The translations under genes and the position numbers were made by a program. The notes under the pieces are model-generated. The model made no database searches. It saw only the letters and a list, made by a program, of their open reading frames with translations, and was not told the DNA's origin. 51,484 nt of DNA, from assembly GCA_018667335.1 (NCBI GenBank), contig JABIVD010000031.1, positions 1 through 51,484 on the forward strand, written 5' to 3'. The DNA comes from Rhodospirillaceae bacterium (GTDB lineage Bacteria > Pseudomonadota > Alphaproteobacteria > UBA6615). Shown in pieces: positions 17,145 through 27,851 of the stretch; position 1 is the stretch's first letter; every line of letters begins with the position of its first letter.

Positions 17145-20100
17145 ATGGCCGAGACCGCCGTCAGCCTCGACGACAAATACGCCCTCGAATCGGGTCGCGT
17201 GTATCTCACCGGGACCCAGGCGCTGGTGCGCCTGCCGATGATCCAGCGCCAGCGCGACGCCGCGGCCGGTCTCGACACTGCCGCCTATGTCACCGGCTAT
17301 CGGGGCTCACCGCTCGGCGGGCTCGACCAGCAAATGGAGCGGGCCAAGCCGTTCCTGGAGCGGAACAACATCGTGTTTCGCCCCGGCGTCAACGAAGACC
17401 TGGCCGCCACCGCGATCTGGGGCACCCAGCAGCTCAACCTGTATCCCGACGCCAAGCATCAGGGCGTGTTTTCCATGTGGTACGGCAAGGGCCCGGGGGT
17501 CGATCGCTCAGGCGATGTTTTCAAGCACGGCAATCTGGCCGGGTCCTCGACCCACGGCGGGGTGCTGCTGCTGACGGGCGACGATCATACCGCCAAGTCC
17601 TCGACCACCGCGCACCAGTCTGAGTATGCCTTCGTCGATGCCATGATCCCGGTCCTGAACCCGGCGGGCGTCCAGGAGTTCATCGATCTCGGCATCTATG
17701 GCTGGGCGATGTCGCGCTACTCGGGCTGCTGGGTCGCCTACAAAGCCATCGCCGAAACCGTCGACAGTTCGGCGTCGGTCTATGTCGACCCCCAACGGGT
17801 CCAGATCACCCTGCCGACCGATTTCGCAATGCCCGAGGGCGGCCTCAACATTCGCTGGCCCGACGAGTTCCTTCCCCAGGAAGAACGCCAGCACAGATAC
17901 AAGCTGAATGCCGCGCTGGCCTTCGCCCGCGCGAACCGCCTCGACAAGGCCGTGATCAGCAGCCCCAGGAAGCGGCTCGGCATCGTCACCACTGGCAAGA
18001 GCTATCTGGATGTCCGCCAGGCCCTCGACGATCTGGGCATTACCGAAGAGATGGCCCTCGATGTGGGCATCAGCATCTACAAGGTCGCGATGCCATGGCC
18101 GCTCGAACGTGAGGGCGTGCGCGAATTCGCGGAGGGCATGGAAGAAGTTCTGGTCGTCGAGGAAAAGCGCGCGCTGATGGAAGATCAGCTCAAGGAGCAG
18201 ATGTATCACTGGCGCGCCGATGTGCGCCCGCGCGTCGTCGGCAAGTTCGACGAGAATGGTGAATGGATGCTGTCATCGTCGGGTGAGTTGAGTCCGGCAG
18301 ATGTCGCCCGGGTGATCGCCAAGCGCCTCGGTCGCTGGCACAGCTCGGACGCGATCGAACAGCGGCTCTCCTTCTTCGAACAGAAGGAGGCCTCCCTCGC
18401 CCAGCAGCCACCGAGCGCCAAGCGCATCCCCTATTTCTGCTCGGGCTGCCCCCACAACACATCCACCCGGGTGCCCGAGGGCAGCCGCGCGCTCGCGGGC
18501 ATCGGCTGCCATTTCATGTCGCTGTGGATGGACCGTGACACGGAAACCTACACCCAGATGGGCGGCGAAGGTGTCACCTGGGTCGGCCAGGCGCCGTTCA
18601 GCAACGACGACCATGTCTTCGCCAATCTGGGCGACGGCACCTACTATCACTCCGGATTCATGGCGATCCGCCAGGCGGTCGCGGCCGACGTCAACATCAC
18701 CTACAAGATCCTGTTCAATGACGCGGTGGCGATGACCGGCGGGCAGAGCGTCGACGGGCCGCTGACCGTTCCCGCGATCACCCGGCAAGTGGAAGCCGAG
18801 GGCGTCGAACGCATTGTCGTGGTCAGCGACGAGCCGGACAAATACCCGACCGGCGCGCCGTTCGCCCATGGGGTCTCCATCCATCACCGTGACGAGCTGG
18901 ACCAGGTACAGCGCGATCTGCGCGAGTTCCCCGGCGTGTCGGTGCTCGTCTATGACCAGACCTGCGCGGCGGAGAAACGCCGCCGGCGCAAGCGTGGCAC
19001 CTTCCCCGACCCCGCCAAGCGGGTGATGATCAACGAGGCCGTCTGCGAGGGCTGCGGCGACTGCTCGGTCAAATCGAATTGCCTGTCGGTGGTGCCGGTC
19101 GAGACCGAGTATGGCCGCAAGCGGGCGATCGATCAGTCGAGTTGCAACAAGGACTTCTCCTGCGTGAAGGGCTTCTGCCCGAGTTTCGTGACCGTCGAGG
19201 GGGGCCAACTGCGCACGCCCGACACGGCAGCACCTGCGGGTGCCGACGCGGCGTTCGACGATATCGACCTGCCCGAGCCCAGCTTGCCGGACATGAACAA
19301 CCCCTACGGCATCCTCGTCACGGGCGTCGGCGGCACCGGCGTGGTGACCATCGGCGCACTGCTCGGCATGGCCGCCCATATCGAAGGCCGTGGCGTCTCG
19401 GTACTCGACATGACCGGGCTCGCCCAAAAGGGTGGCGCGGTGATCAGCCATGTGCGTATCGGCAAGACCCCCGAAGACCTGCACGCCGTGCGGATCGCCG
19501 CCGGCAGCGCCGATCTGGTGCTCGGTTGCGACCTGGTCGTCGCGGCGGGTGCCGACGCGCTCGCGCGGATGCAGCCCGGGCTGACCCATGCCGTGATCAA
19601 CAGCCACGAGACGGTGACGAGCGACTTCGCCAGCAACCCGGACTTCGATCTCAACGCACCGGAGATGCGCCAGACCATCCAGGTCGCCGTGGGCGAGACC
19701 GCGACCAGCTTTGTTGAGGCCACCCGCTATGCCACGGCGCTGCTCGGCGATTCGATCGCGACCAACCTCTTCATGCTCGGCTACGCCTGGCAGAAGGGCC
19801 TGATCCCGATCACCGGCGCAGCCATCGATCAGGCGATCGAGCTGAACGCGGTGGCGGTCGAATTCAACAGATCCGCCTTCCTGTGGGGCCGCCGGGCCGC
19901 CGTCGACGAGGCGCGGGTTGCACGCGCCGCCGAACCGGTGACGCCGCTGCGCCTGCAGGCGCCCGACATCGCCACGACCCTGGAAGATGTCGTCGAGCGG
20001 CGCATCCGCTTCCTGACCGAATATCAGAACGAGGCCTACGCCCGGCGCTACAAGGATCTGGTGGTCCGCGTGCAGAAGGCCGAAGCCGACCGCGCCAAGG

Positions 20101-20639
20101 GCCAGGAAGGGCTCACCGGCGCCGTGGCGCGCTACTATTACAAGCTGCTCGCCTACAAGGACGAATACGAGGTGGCGCGGCTCTATACCGATGGCCAGTT
20201 CGCCCGCAAGCTGCACGACCAGTTCGAGGGCGACTACAAGCTCAAATTTCACATGGCCCCGCCCCTGTTCGCCAAGCGTGACCCGGAGACGGGCGAACTT
20301 CTGAAACAGGAGTTCGGCCCCTGGATGATGACCGCCTTCAAGGCGCTGGCGGGGCTAAAGTTCCTGCGCGGCACGGCCCTCGATCCGTTCGGCCGCTCGG
20401 CCGAGCGCAAGCGCGAGCGCCAGCTGATCGCCGACTATGAAAAGGTGATCGGGGAGATCTGCGACGGCCTCAACCGGACCAACCATGACCTGGCCGTCGC
20501 GATCGCCACGATCCCCGAGCATATCCGCGGCTACGGCCATGTGAAGGACGAGCATCTGGCCAAGGCCCAGACCGAGGAAGCCGCCCTGTTGCGCGCCTTC
20601 CGCGACCCGAACGCCCCGCAGGCGAAGGCGGCGGAGTAG
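17145..20639 (+). CDS. Indolepyruvate:ferredoxin oxidoreductase, fused alpha/beta subunits
   Basis: 1164 residues, the fused proteobacterial form of IorA-IorB. It oxidatively decarboxylates aryl- or branched-chain 2-oxoacids to acyl-CoA with ferredoxin. The N-terminal part carries the pyrimidine-binding region (VTGYRGSPLGGLDQQ) and the central part the TPP domain (CSGCPHNTS at 432, later GDGTYYHSG). A cysteine region CEGCGDC...C (634-646), then CNKDFSCVKGFC, probably binds an iron-sulfur cluster. The last third is the gamma-type domain (VTGVGGTGVVTIGALLG). AGGGAGAG precedes the ATG. Confidence 0.92.
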   Translation: MAETAVSLDDKYALESGRVYLTGTQALVRLPMIQRQRDAAAGLDTAAYVTGYRGSPLGGLDQQMERAKPFLERNNIVFRPGVNEDLAATAIWGTQQLNLYPDAKHQGVFSMWYGKGPGVDRSGDVFKHGNLAGSSTHGGVLLLTGDDHTAKSSTTAHQSEYAFVDAMIPVLNPAGVQEFIDLGIYGWAMSRYSGCWVAYKAIAETVDSSASVYVDPQRVQITLPTDFAMPEGGLNIRWPDEFLPQEERQHRYKLNAALAFARANRLDKAVISSPRKRLGIVTTGKSYLDVRQALDDLGITEEMALDVGISIYKVAMPWPLEREGVREFAEGMEEVLVVEEKRALMEDQLKEQMYHWRADVRPRVVGKFDENGEWMLSSSGELSPADVARVIAKRLGRWHSSDAIEQRLSFFEQKEASLAQQPPSAKRIPYFCSGCPHNTSTRVPEGSRALAGIGCHFMSLWMDRDTETYTQMGGEGVTWVGQAPFSNDDHVFANLGDGTYYHSGFMAIRQAVAADVNITYKILFNDAVAMTGGQSVDGPLTVPAITRQVEAEGVERIVVVSDEPDKYPTGAPFAHGVSIHHRDELDQVQRDLREFPGVSVLVYDQTCAAEKRRRRKRGTFPDPAKRVMINEAVCEGCGDCSVKSNCLSVVPVETEYGRKRAIDQSSCNKDFSCVKGFCPSFVTVEGGQLRTPDTAAPAGADAAFDDIDLPEPSLPDMNNPYGILVTGVGGTGVVTIGALLGMAAHIEGRGVSVLDMTGLAQKGGAVISHVRIGKTPEDLHAVRIAAGSADLVLGCDLVVAAGADALARMQPGLTHAVINSHETVTSDFASNPDFDLNAPEMRQTIQVAVGETATSFVEATRYATALLGDSIATNLFMLGYAWQKGLIPITGAAIDQAIELNAVAVEFNRSAFLWGRRAAVDEARVARAAEPVTPLRLQAPDIATTLEDVVERRIRFLTEYQNEAYARRYKDLVVRVQKAEADRAKGQEGLTGAVARYYYKLLAYKDEYEVARLYTDGQFARKLHDQFEGDYKLKFHMAPPLFAKRDPETGELLKQEFGPWMMTAFKALAGLKFLRGTALDPFGRSAERKRERQLIADYEKVIGEICDGLNRTNHDLAVAIATIPEHIRGYGHVKDEHLAKAQTEEAALLRAFRDPNAPQAKAAE

Positions 20640-20645
20640 CCGTCC

Positions 20646-20699
20646 GGCAAAGATAAAGGGGCCGGCAAAGATAAAGGGGCCGGCAACGACAAAGGGCCC
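20646..20699. repeat. Three tandem 18-bp repeats after the iorAB stop
   Basis: The unit GGCAAAGATAAAGGGGCC is present at 20646-20663 and 20664-20681 exactly, and at 20682-20699 with four changes; a partial fourth follows. The repeat stays in frame with iorAB beyond its TAG and would read as a Lys-rich GKDKGA tail. Confidence 0.9.
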
Positions 20700-20717
20700 G
20701 GCAACAGCCGAGCCCTT
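20692..20717. terminator. Bidirectional intrinsic terminator between iorAB and the BCCT gene
   Basis: Stem AAGGGC/GCCCTT continued by CGGC/GCCG around an AACA loop, with one C/A mismatch. It lies between convergent stop codons. A-rich sequence on one side and TT on the other would serve both directions. Confidence 0.65.
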
Positions 20718-20741
20718 CGCTTATTCAGTTGGCTATGCGGG

Positions 20742-22340
20742 TCAGTCGTCGCCCGGCGCCATGGCCGGTACGGCAAGAGACGACTCGCCGTACCGCAGCT
20801 CGTGCCGCAGCCCCAGATAGAGGCTGACGCACATGGCGATCAGCACCAGCGTGAACGGCAGACCGACGGTTATGGCCGCCGCCTGCAGCGCACCCAGCGC
20901 ATCCGAGCCACCGCCGAACAGCAGTGCCGCGGCGATCACGCCTTCCATGACCGCCCAGTAAATCCGCTGACTGCTCGGTGCATCGACCTTGCCGCCCGCG
21001 GTGATGCTGTCGATCACCAGCGATCCGGAATCCGACGAGGTGATGAAGAACACCAGCACCAACACAATCGCCACGAAGGACGTGATGCTGGTGAGCGGCA
21101 GGTTCTCGAGCATCTGGAACATGGCCAACGAGACCGTGCCGATGCCGTTGGCGAGTTCGCCGACGCCGGTGGTCGCCTGCTCCAGCGCACTGCCGCCGAA
21201 GACCGACATCCAGATCAGGGTCACGAATGTCGGCACCAGCAGCACCGCCACGATGAACTGGCGCACGGTCCGGCCCTTTGAAATGCGGGCGATGAACATG
21301 CCGACAAACGGTGACCAGGAAATCCACCAGGCCCAGTAGAACACCGTCCAGCCGTGATAGAATTTCTCGTCCTCGCGGCCCACCCAATTGCTCAGCGGCA
21401 CGATGTCCGTGACGTAGTTGGTGAAGGTCGTGCCGATCGTCGTGAAAATGGCGAGGGTCGGCCCGAGCAGCAGCACGAACACCAGCAGCAGTGCGGCCAG
21501 CCCCATGTTGATGTTGGAGAGGATTTTCACGCCGCCGTCGAGGCCGCGCGTCACGGAAACCAGCGCAACCCCGGTCACACCGACGATGATCGCGATCTGG
21601 GTGTTGATCCCCGGGTCGGTCCCGAACAGGAAGTTGAACCCGCTCGCGGCCTGCTGGGCACCGAAGCCGAGGGATGTCGCGAGACCGAAGATGGTCGCGA
21701 GCACCGCCAGGGTGTCGATGATGTGGCCGAACCAGCCCCAGGTCCGCTCCTTGAGCAGCGGATAGAAGGCGGAGCGGATCGTCAGCGGCAGCCCCTTGTT
21801 GTAGGTGAAGAAGGCCAGGGACAGGCCAACCACCGCGTAGATCGCCCACGGATGCAGGCCCCAGTGGAACATGGTCGCGCCCATGGCCGCCTCGGCACCC
21901 TCGGTCGTGTTCGGCGGCGCATTCAGCGGTGTGCCGAACCAGTCCGTGTAGTAGCCGACCGGCTCCGCGACACTCCAGAACATCAAGCCGATGCCCATGC
22001 CCGCTGCGAACAGCATCGCGAACCAGGACATCATCGAAAATTCCGGCTTCGCGTCTTTGCCCCCGAGGCGGATCTTGCCGACGGGCAGCACGATCAGCGA
22101 CAGGCAGAAAATCACGAAAATGTTGCCGCCAACGCTGAACAGCCAGTCGAAATTCTCGATCGACCAGCCTTTGGCGCCGTCGAATGTTTCCTTGGCCGGC
22201 CCGGGCGATGCCACGGTGGCGATCACGAACAGCAAAATCAGCGTCGAGGTGATCCAGAAGACCGGGTGATGAACATCCATCCCCCATTTCTTCATATTGT
22301 GGTCACCAACCGAATGGTCGGATGAATATCTTTGTGGCAT
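20742..22340 (-). CDS. BCCT family betaine/carnitine/choline transporter
   Basis: 532 residues, 12 predicted membrane helices. The glycine-rich motif AAGMGIGLMFWSVAEP and the family signature FYWAWWISWSPFVGMFIARISKGRTVRQF identify the betaine-choline-carnitine transporter family, which imports quaternary ammonium osmolytes with Na+ or H+. The sequence GMGIG (rather than GMGIA/GDGIS variants) favours betaine- or choline-type substrates, but this is not decisive. I use ATG 22340 because GGGGGG lies 6 nt upstream; ATG 22295 (MKKWGMDVHH) is possible but has a poor ribosome site. Its upstream gap contains unusual palindromic and RNA-fold signals. Confidence 0.9.
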   Translation of the reverse strand: MPQRYSSDHSVGDHNMKKWGMDVHHPVFWITSTLILLFVIATVASPGPAKETFDGAKGWSIENFDWLFSVGGNIFVIFCLSLIVLPVGKIRLGGKDAKPEFSMMSWFAMLFAAGMGIGLMFWSVAEPVGYYTDWFGTPLNAPPNTTEGAEAAMGATMFHWGLHPWAIYAVVGLSLAFFTYNKGLPLTIRSAFYPLLKERTWGWFGHIIDTLAVLATIFGLATSLGFGAQQAASGFNFLFGTDPGINTQIAIIVGVTGVALVSVTRGLDGGVKILSNINMGLAALLLVFVLLLGPTLAIFTTIGTTFTNYVTDIVPLSNWVGREDEKFYHGWTVFYWAWWISWSPFVGMFIARISKGRTVRQFIVAVLLVPTFVTLIWMSVFGGSALEQATTGVGELANGIGTVSLAMFQMLENLPLTSITSFVAIVLVLVFFITSSDSGSLVIDSITAGGKVDAPSSQRIYWAVMEGVIAAALLFGGGSDALGALQAAAITVGLPFTLVLIAMCVSLYLGLRHELRYGESSLAVPAMAPGDD

Positions 22341-22479
22341 GCCAAGCCCCCCATGGCTTTGTCACGCGCGCGCCCGCAACCGACGCAAGCGCACGCGCCG
22401 GGTTCATCTCAATCAAGGACAAGAAAAAGGGAACTTGGTGTGGCCCCTTGCGACCGGCTCAATATGTCCGGTCCCGCGC

Positions 22480-22526
22480 GCTGGTTCTGGTGATGTTGTC
22501 ACCGGCCCGAATGGGCGAGAACCAGC
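22480..22526 (-). ncRNA. Predicted three-way-junction RNA element in the BCCT leader
   Basis: Outer 9-bp helix GCTGGTTCT (22480-22488) / AGAACCAGC (22518-22526) encloses two perfect hairpins: GGTGA-TGTTG-TCACC (22489-22503) and GCCC-GAAT-GGGC (22505-22516), separated by single G linkers. All 18 pairs are Watson-Crick. Closer to the gene, a weak stem AAGGG/CCCTT (22449-22427, minus strand) followed by TTT could be an attenuator. The 22341-22661 gap (321 bp) holds this element and the palindrome at 22546; I see nothing else. It resembles no riboswitch class I recognise. Confidence 0.45.
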
Positions 22527-22545
22527 ATCCCCCGCAGAAATGCCC

Positions 22546-22563
22546 CATCGAGATATCTCGATG
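22546..22563. promoter_or_regulatory. Perfect 18-bp palindrome upstream of the BCCT gene
   Basis: CATCGAGATATCTCGATG has 9-bp arms and no spacer. It lies about 206 bp before the BCCT start, where a promoter would sit if the structured leader is transcribed. Probably a dimeric repressor or activator site. Confidence 0.55.
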
Positions 22564-22661
22564 TTGGTGGACGAATCCTAACAAAGGCGCGCGGAAATAG
22601 CGAACTTGCGCGGTAACCCGGCGTTCGCAGCGCCTCCCGGCGACGAATCGGTAACCGCCGC

Positions 22662-22904
22662 CTAGAGCCCGACGGCGTTGCGGTAGATTTCGAGCAGGTG
22701 CTCCTGCTCCTGGCGTTCGGCGGGCTCGAGCTTCCGCAACCGCACGATCTGGCGCATCGTCTTGGCGTCGAACCCGGCCGACTTTGCCTCGCCGAAGACC
22801 TCGCGGATGTCCGCGTTCAGGTTGGCACGGTCTTCTTCCAGCCGCTCGACCCGCTCGATGAAGCTGCGCAGGCGTTCGGCCGCAATTCCCCCGGTGTCCG
22901 ACAT
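22662..22904 (-). CDS. gapR: GapR-like DUF2312 nucleoid-associated protein
   Basis: 80 residues, family DUF2312/UPF0335. The core LRSFIERVERLEEDRANLNADIREVFGEAKSAGFDAKTMRQIVRLRKLEPAERQEQE is split here only for description: the helix with IERVERLEE, then AEAKSAGFDAK, then VRLRK. Caulobacter GapR, the studied member, is an AT-rich and overtwisted-DNA-binding chromosome protein acting with topoisomerases. The start at 22904 (MSDTGG) has GGAGAG 6 nt upstream; longer in-frame readings are not family-like. Alphaproteobacterial hallmark gene. Confidence 0.9.
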   Translation of the reverse strand: MSDTGGIAAERLRSFIERVERLEEDRANLNADIREVFGEAKSAGFDAKTMRQIVRLRKLEPAERQEQEHLLEIYRNAVGL

Positions 22905-23039
22905 CAAATTCTCTCCGAATGCGAATGGCGCCGCGCGGATCGGCGACGCCATGGCGTGTAACCCAATCGCCTGTGGAAAGGCAAAGAGACCTTGTCCAGT
23001 GCCTGTGTAAAACCCGGTTACAGCCATGAGACCGATGGG

Positions 23040-23555
23040 TCAGGCCAGGCGTTTTTCGAACCAGAAATGGGCATAGGGATTGTCGTTATAGCGCGGGATT
23101 TCGGCGTAGCCGCAGCGCCGGTAGAGCGCATGGGCTTCCGTCAGGGCGCGGGCCGAATCTAGGCGCACCAGATCATGGCCCATCTCGCGCGCACCGGCCT
23201 CGAGCGCGTCGAGTATCCGATAACCGATCCCCAGGCCACGCAGCGCGTCATCGACCCACATCCGTTTGACCTCGGCGAAGGCCGGCGCGTTTGCGGGCGC
23301 GCGCACCACCAGCCCGCCACAGCCGACCGGTCGGCCGTCAACACGCGCCACGACGAACCGCCCGGCCGGTGGCGCCATGTCCGCATCCCCGCCGGCACCG
23401 CCGGCACCGCCGGGGTCGCGATCGAAACCAGCGTCGAAACGGGTGTCGAGTTCATCGTAGTAACGGTCCCGGCACCACAGGGCGTCGGGATCCGTCGGGG
23501 CCGCGGCAGTGATCGTCAACGCGTCGACAAGCCGGCGGCGCGCGGCCTCATCCAT
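23040..23555 (-). CDS. GNAT family N-acetyltransferase
   Basis: 171 residues. The acetyl-CoA binding strand-helix VKRMWVDDALRGLGIGYRIL (motif RxxGxG/A) is clear, preceded by GRPVGCGGLVV and followed by LYRRCGYAEIPRYN, where the Tyr near the end is the usual general acid. Substrate unknown. Near residue 47-53 there is a GGAGGAGG stretch made by a 9-bp tandem duplication (about 23391-23415), probably a flexible insertion in the loop before strand 2. Confidence 0.87.
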   Translation of the reverse strand: MDEAARRRLVDALTITAAAPTDPDALWCRDRYYDELDTRFDAGFDRDPGGAGGAGGDADMAPPAGRFVVARVDGRPVGCGGLVVRAPANAPAFAEVKRMWVDDALRGLGIGYRILDALEAGAREMGHDLVRLDSARALTEAHALYRRCGYAEIPRYNDNPYAHFWFEKRLA

Positions 23556-23582
23556 GGTTGAAGCCAGACAAGGAAAAGCGGG

Positions 23583-23885
23583 TCAGTGGCCGGCCTTTTC
23601 CTTCATCTTCGCGAGCTGCTCGGGCGTCGCCTCGGTCTGGTGCTTGTCCTTCCACTCGCCATACGGCATGCCGTAGACGAGTTCGCGCGCGACGCTGTAG
23701 TCGAGGTCTATCCCCTTCTCGTCGGCGGCGGCCTTGTACCATTTGGACAGGCAGTTCCGGCAGAAGTCGGCCAGGTTCATCAGGTCGATGTTCTGGACTT
23801 CCGGATGGTCGCGCAGATGCTGCACGAGGGTGCGGAACGCGGCGGCTTCAAGCTCGGTCTGGGTCTGGGTGTCGAGGTCGGCCAT
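23583..23885 (-). CDS. DUF1244 family protein
   Basis: 100 residues of the DUF1244 family. The conserved string LADFCRNCLSKWYKAAADEKG followed by YGMPYGEWKDKHQ is diagnostic. The CxxC pair is invariant in members I know and suggests metal or redox chemistry, but no function has been established to my knowledge. It starts 27 bp from the GNAT gene in the same orientation, so the two may be co-transcribed. Confidence 0.85.
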   Translation of the reverse strand: MADLDTQTQTELEAAAFRTLVQHLRDHPEVQNIDLMNLADFCRNCLSKWYKAAADEKGIDLDYSVARELVYGMPYGEWKDKHQTEATPEQLAKMKEKAGH

Positions 23886-23957
23886 TTTCGTCTCCGGGTC
23901 GGGCTACAGGTTGTTGCCGATCAATATAAGCGCCCGGACGTGCTGTGCAACGTCTGC

Positions 23958-24395
23958 TCAGTCGTCGGCAGCGCGACGTCCCTCCCGGCGGCGGCGATGG
24001 CGCTCGCCGAATTTATGGCCCCGACCGCCATGGCGGCCGTGCTTGCGACGTTCCGGCAGGGGTTGGTCGGGATCGAGGAACCCGGTCAACGCCGCAACGG
24101 CGGCATCTGCGGCTTCCGCGGCCGCCTCGTCTCCGTCGACGTTCGCCGTCAGATCACCGGTGGCGCGTTCGATAATCGCGGCCAGGGCGTCATCCGAAAT
24201 TGCCGGCGTCGGGTCGCCACGCAAACCGCGCACTGCGGCCACAACGGCCCAGGCGAGTGATCGCGGATCATTCCAGGGTTCATTGCGCAGCCGGTGGCGC
24301 CGGCGGCGCTGGCGCTCCGCAGGCGACATCGGGGTGTCGTGGATCGGGGGACGTCCCATGGGTTCGGTCACTTGATTGTTGGTGTCTTGGGTCAT
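23958..24395 (-). CDS. Arg-rich hypothetical protein with AERQRRRRHR motif
   Basis: 145 residues, not recognised. The N-terminal part contains GRPPIHDTPMSPAERQRRRR, a motif common in small phage- and plasmid-associated putative DNA-binding proteins; the centre is acidic and Ala-rich; the C-terminus is again Arg/His-rich (RRKHGRHGGRGHK, RHRRRREGRR). AAGGAG lies 8 nt before the ATG at 24395. A longer reading from 24455 would run through the promoter. Its promoter is enclosed by a 12-bp-arm dyad, so expression is probably tightly repressed. Possibly a DNA- or RNA-binding regulator of foreign origin. Confidence 0.6.
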   Translation of the reverse strand: MTQDTNNQVTEPMGRPPIHDTPMSPAERQRRRRHRLRNEPWNDPRSLAWAVVAAVRGLRGDPTPAISDDALAAIIERATGDLTANVDGDEAAAEAADAAVAALTGFLDPDQPLPERRKHGRHGGRGHKFGERHRRRREGRRAADD

Positions 24396-24410
24396 GTTAT
24401 GACTCCTTTT

Positions 24411-24455
24411 CGTTACTGTCACGTTATATATAGTGTGACGGTAACGAAACTGCAA
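24411..24455 (-). promoter_or_regulatory. Promoter with a large operator dyad for the Arg-rich protein gene
   Basis: Arms CGTTACTGTCAC (24411-24422) and GTGACGGTAACG (24435-24446) form an inverted repeat with one mismatch around a 12-bp AT-rich centre. Each arm is itself a GTTAC-n-GTNAC near-palindrome, so two dimers could bind. On the minus strand TTGCAG (24455-24450), a 17-bp spacer and TATATA (24432-24427) form a promoter lying within the dyad. Confidence 0.6.
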
Positions 24456-24484
24456 CCCCGCAACCGTCCCGCCCTGCGGACAGC

Positions 24485-24519
24485 AAAAAACCGGGCACCC
24501 CGATCAAGAGGGCACCCGG
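24485..24519 (-). terminator. Intrinsic terminator of dps
   Basis: On the minus strand CCGGG...CCCGG stem with an inner CCC/GGG helix, followed directly by six T residues. It begins 25 nt after the dps stop codon. Confidence 0.75.
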
Positions 24520-24543
24520 CCGTTTGTTTGTCCCGCAGTTTCG

Positions 24544-25032
24544 CTAGGCGAGGAAGCTGCGCAGCATCCAGGCGTTCTTCTCGTGCAGGTGCATGCGCTG
24601 GGTCAGCAGATCCGCCGTCGGCTGATCGTTGGCCCCATCGGCCGCCGCGAAGACCTCGCGCGCCGTCCGCGATACGGTTTCCTGGCCCTCGGCGAGCTGC
24701 TGGATCATGTCCGTGGCGGCGGGCACACCGTCTGCCTCGGGGATCGAGGACAGTGCCGAGAAGGCCGCGTAACTGCCGGGCGCGGGGAATCCCAGCGCGC
24801 GGATCCGTTCGGCGATCTCATCCACCGCCAGCGCGAGCTCGTTGTACTGGACCTCGAACATCGTGTGCAGCGTGTTGAACATCGGACCCGTGACGTTCCA
24901 GTGGAAGTTATGGGTCTTGAGATACAGCGTGTAGGTGTCAGCCAACAGACGCGACAGACCGTCGGCGATATCGCGCCGCTGATCTTCGGGAATACCAATA
25001 TTGACGCCAATCTGGCCTGGATTTTCGGACAT
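24544..25032 (-). CDS. dps: Dps family ferritin-like DNA-protection protein
   Basis: 162 residues. Dps stores iron oxidised with hydrogen peroxide in a 12-subunit shell at inter-subunit ferroxidase centres. Candidate ligands are H44 (FHWNVTG), H56 (TLHTMFE), E60, D71 and E75, matching the Dps pattern. The N-terminus is short and has few Lys, so direct DNA binding is uncertain. AGGAGG precedes the ATG. An Irr-type iron element overlaps its promoter, and an intrinsic terminator follows, so it is a single-gene unit. Confidence 0.93.
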   Translation of the reverse strand: MSENPGQIGVNIGIPEDQRRDIADGLSRLLADTYTLYLKTHNFHWNVTGPMFNTLHTMFEVQYNELALAVDEIAERIRALGFPAPGSYAAFSALSSIPEADGVPAATDMIQQLAEGQETVSRTAREVFAAADGANDQPTADLLTQRMHLHEKNAWMLRSFLA

Positions 25033-25058
25033 ATCCGCCTCCTGTCATGCGTGCCTTG

Positions 25059-25075
25059 TTTAGAACTATTCTAAA
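25059..25075. promoter_or_regulatory. Irr-box / iron control element at dps
   Basis: TTTAGAA-CTA-TTCTAAA has perfect 7-bp arms, 27 bp upstream of the dps start. It closely matches the ICE/Irr-box known from alphaproteobacteria. On the minus strand CATATT lies just upstream and could be the -10, which would place the box at the transcription start, a repressing position. Confidence 0.72.
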
Positions 25076-25121
25076 TATGGGTCCAAGACGGCCGAATACA
25101 ATGGCTCAGGAGAAGATTATT

Positions 25122-26363
<1,242 letters not shown>

Positions 26364-26431
26364 GAAAATCCTAGAGCGATTCGAGGCTCACCGCCCAATC
26401 AACGCCCCGTGTAGACGGTCGACGAAGGACC

Positions 26432-27730
<1,299 letters not shown>

Positions 27731-27778
27731 TCATCCCCAGTACGCCGCCTTGACGGGTTCCGGGTCGGCCCAAACGCA

Positions 27779-27807
27779 GTTCGGCGCGGGACATGCCCAC
27801 GCCGAAC
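27779..27807 (-). terminator. GC-rich hairpin downstream of the 44-residue membrane peptide gene
   Basis: GTTCGGCG (27779-27786) pairs with CGCCGAAC (27800-27807), with two further GG/CC pairs near a GACATG loop. It lies 45 nt past the stop codon at 27852 on the minus strand. The following T tract is poor, so termination is likely but not certain. Confidence 0.4.
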
Positions 27808-27851
27808 CAGCAATCCTGCCGCTGACAGGGCACTTCTGGGGTTCTGGGAGA

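Noticed and set aside
18273-20252. A 659-codon antisense frame within iorAB
   Set aside because: Same reason: no motif, and the forward frame is a full conserved protein.
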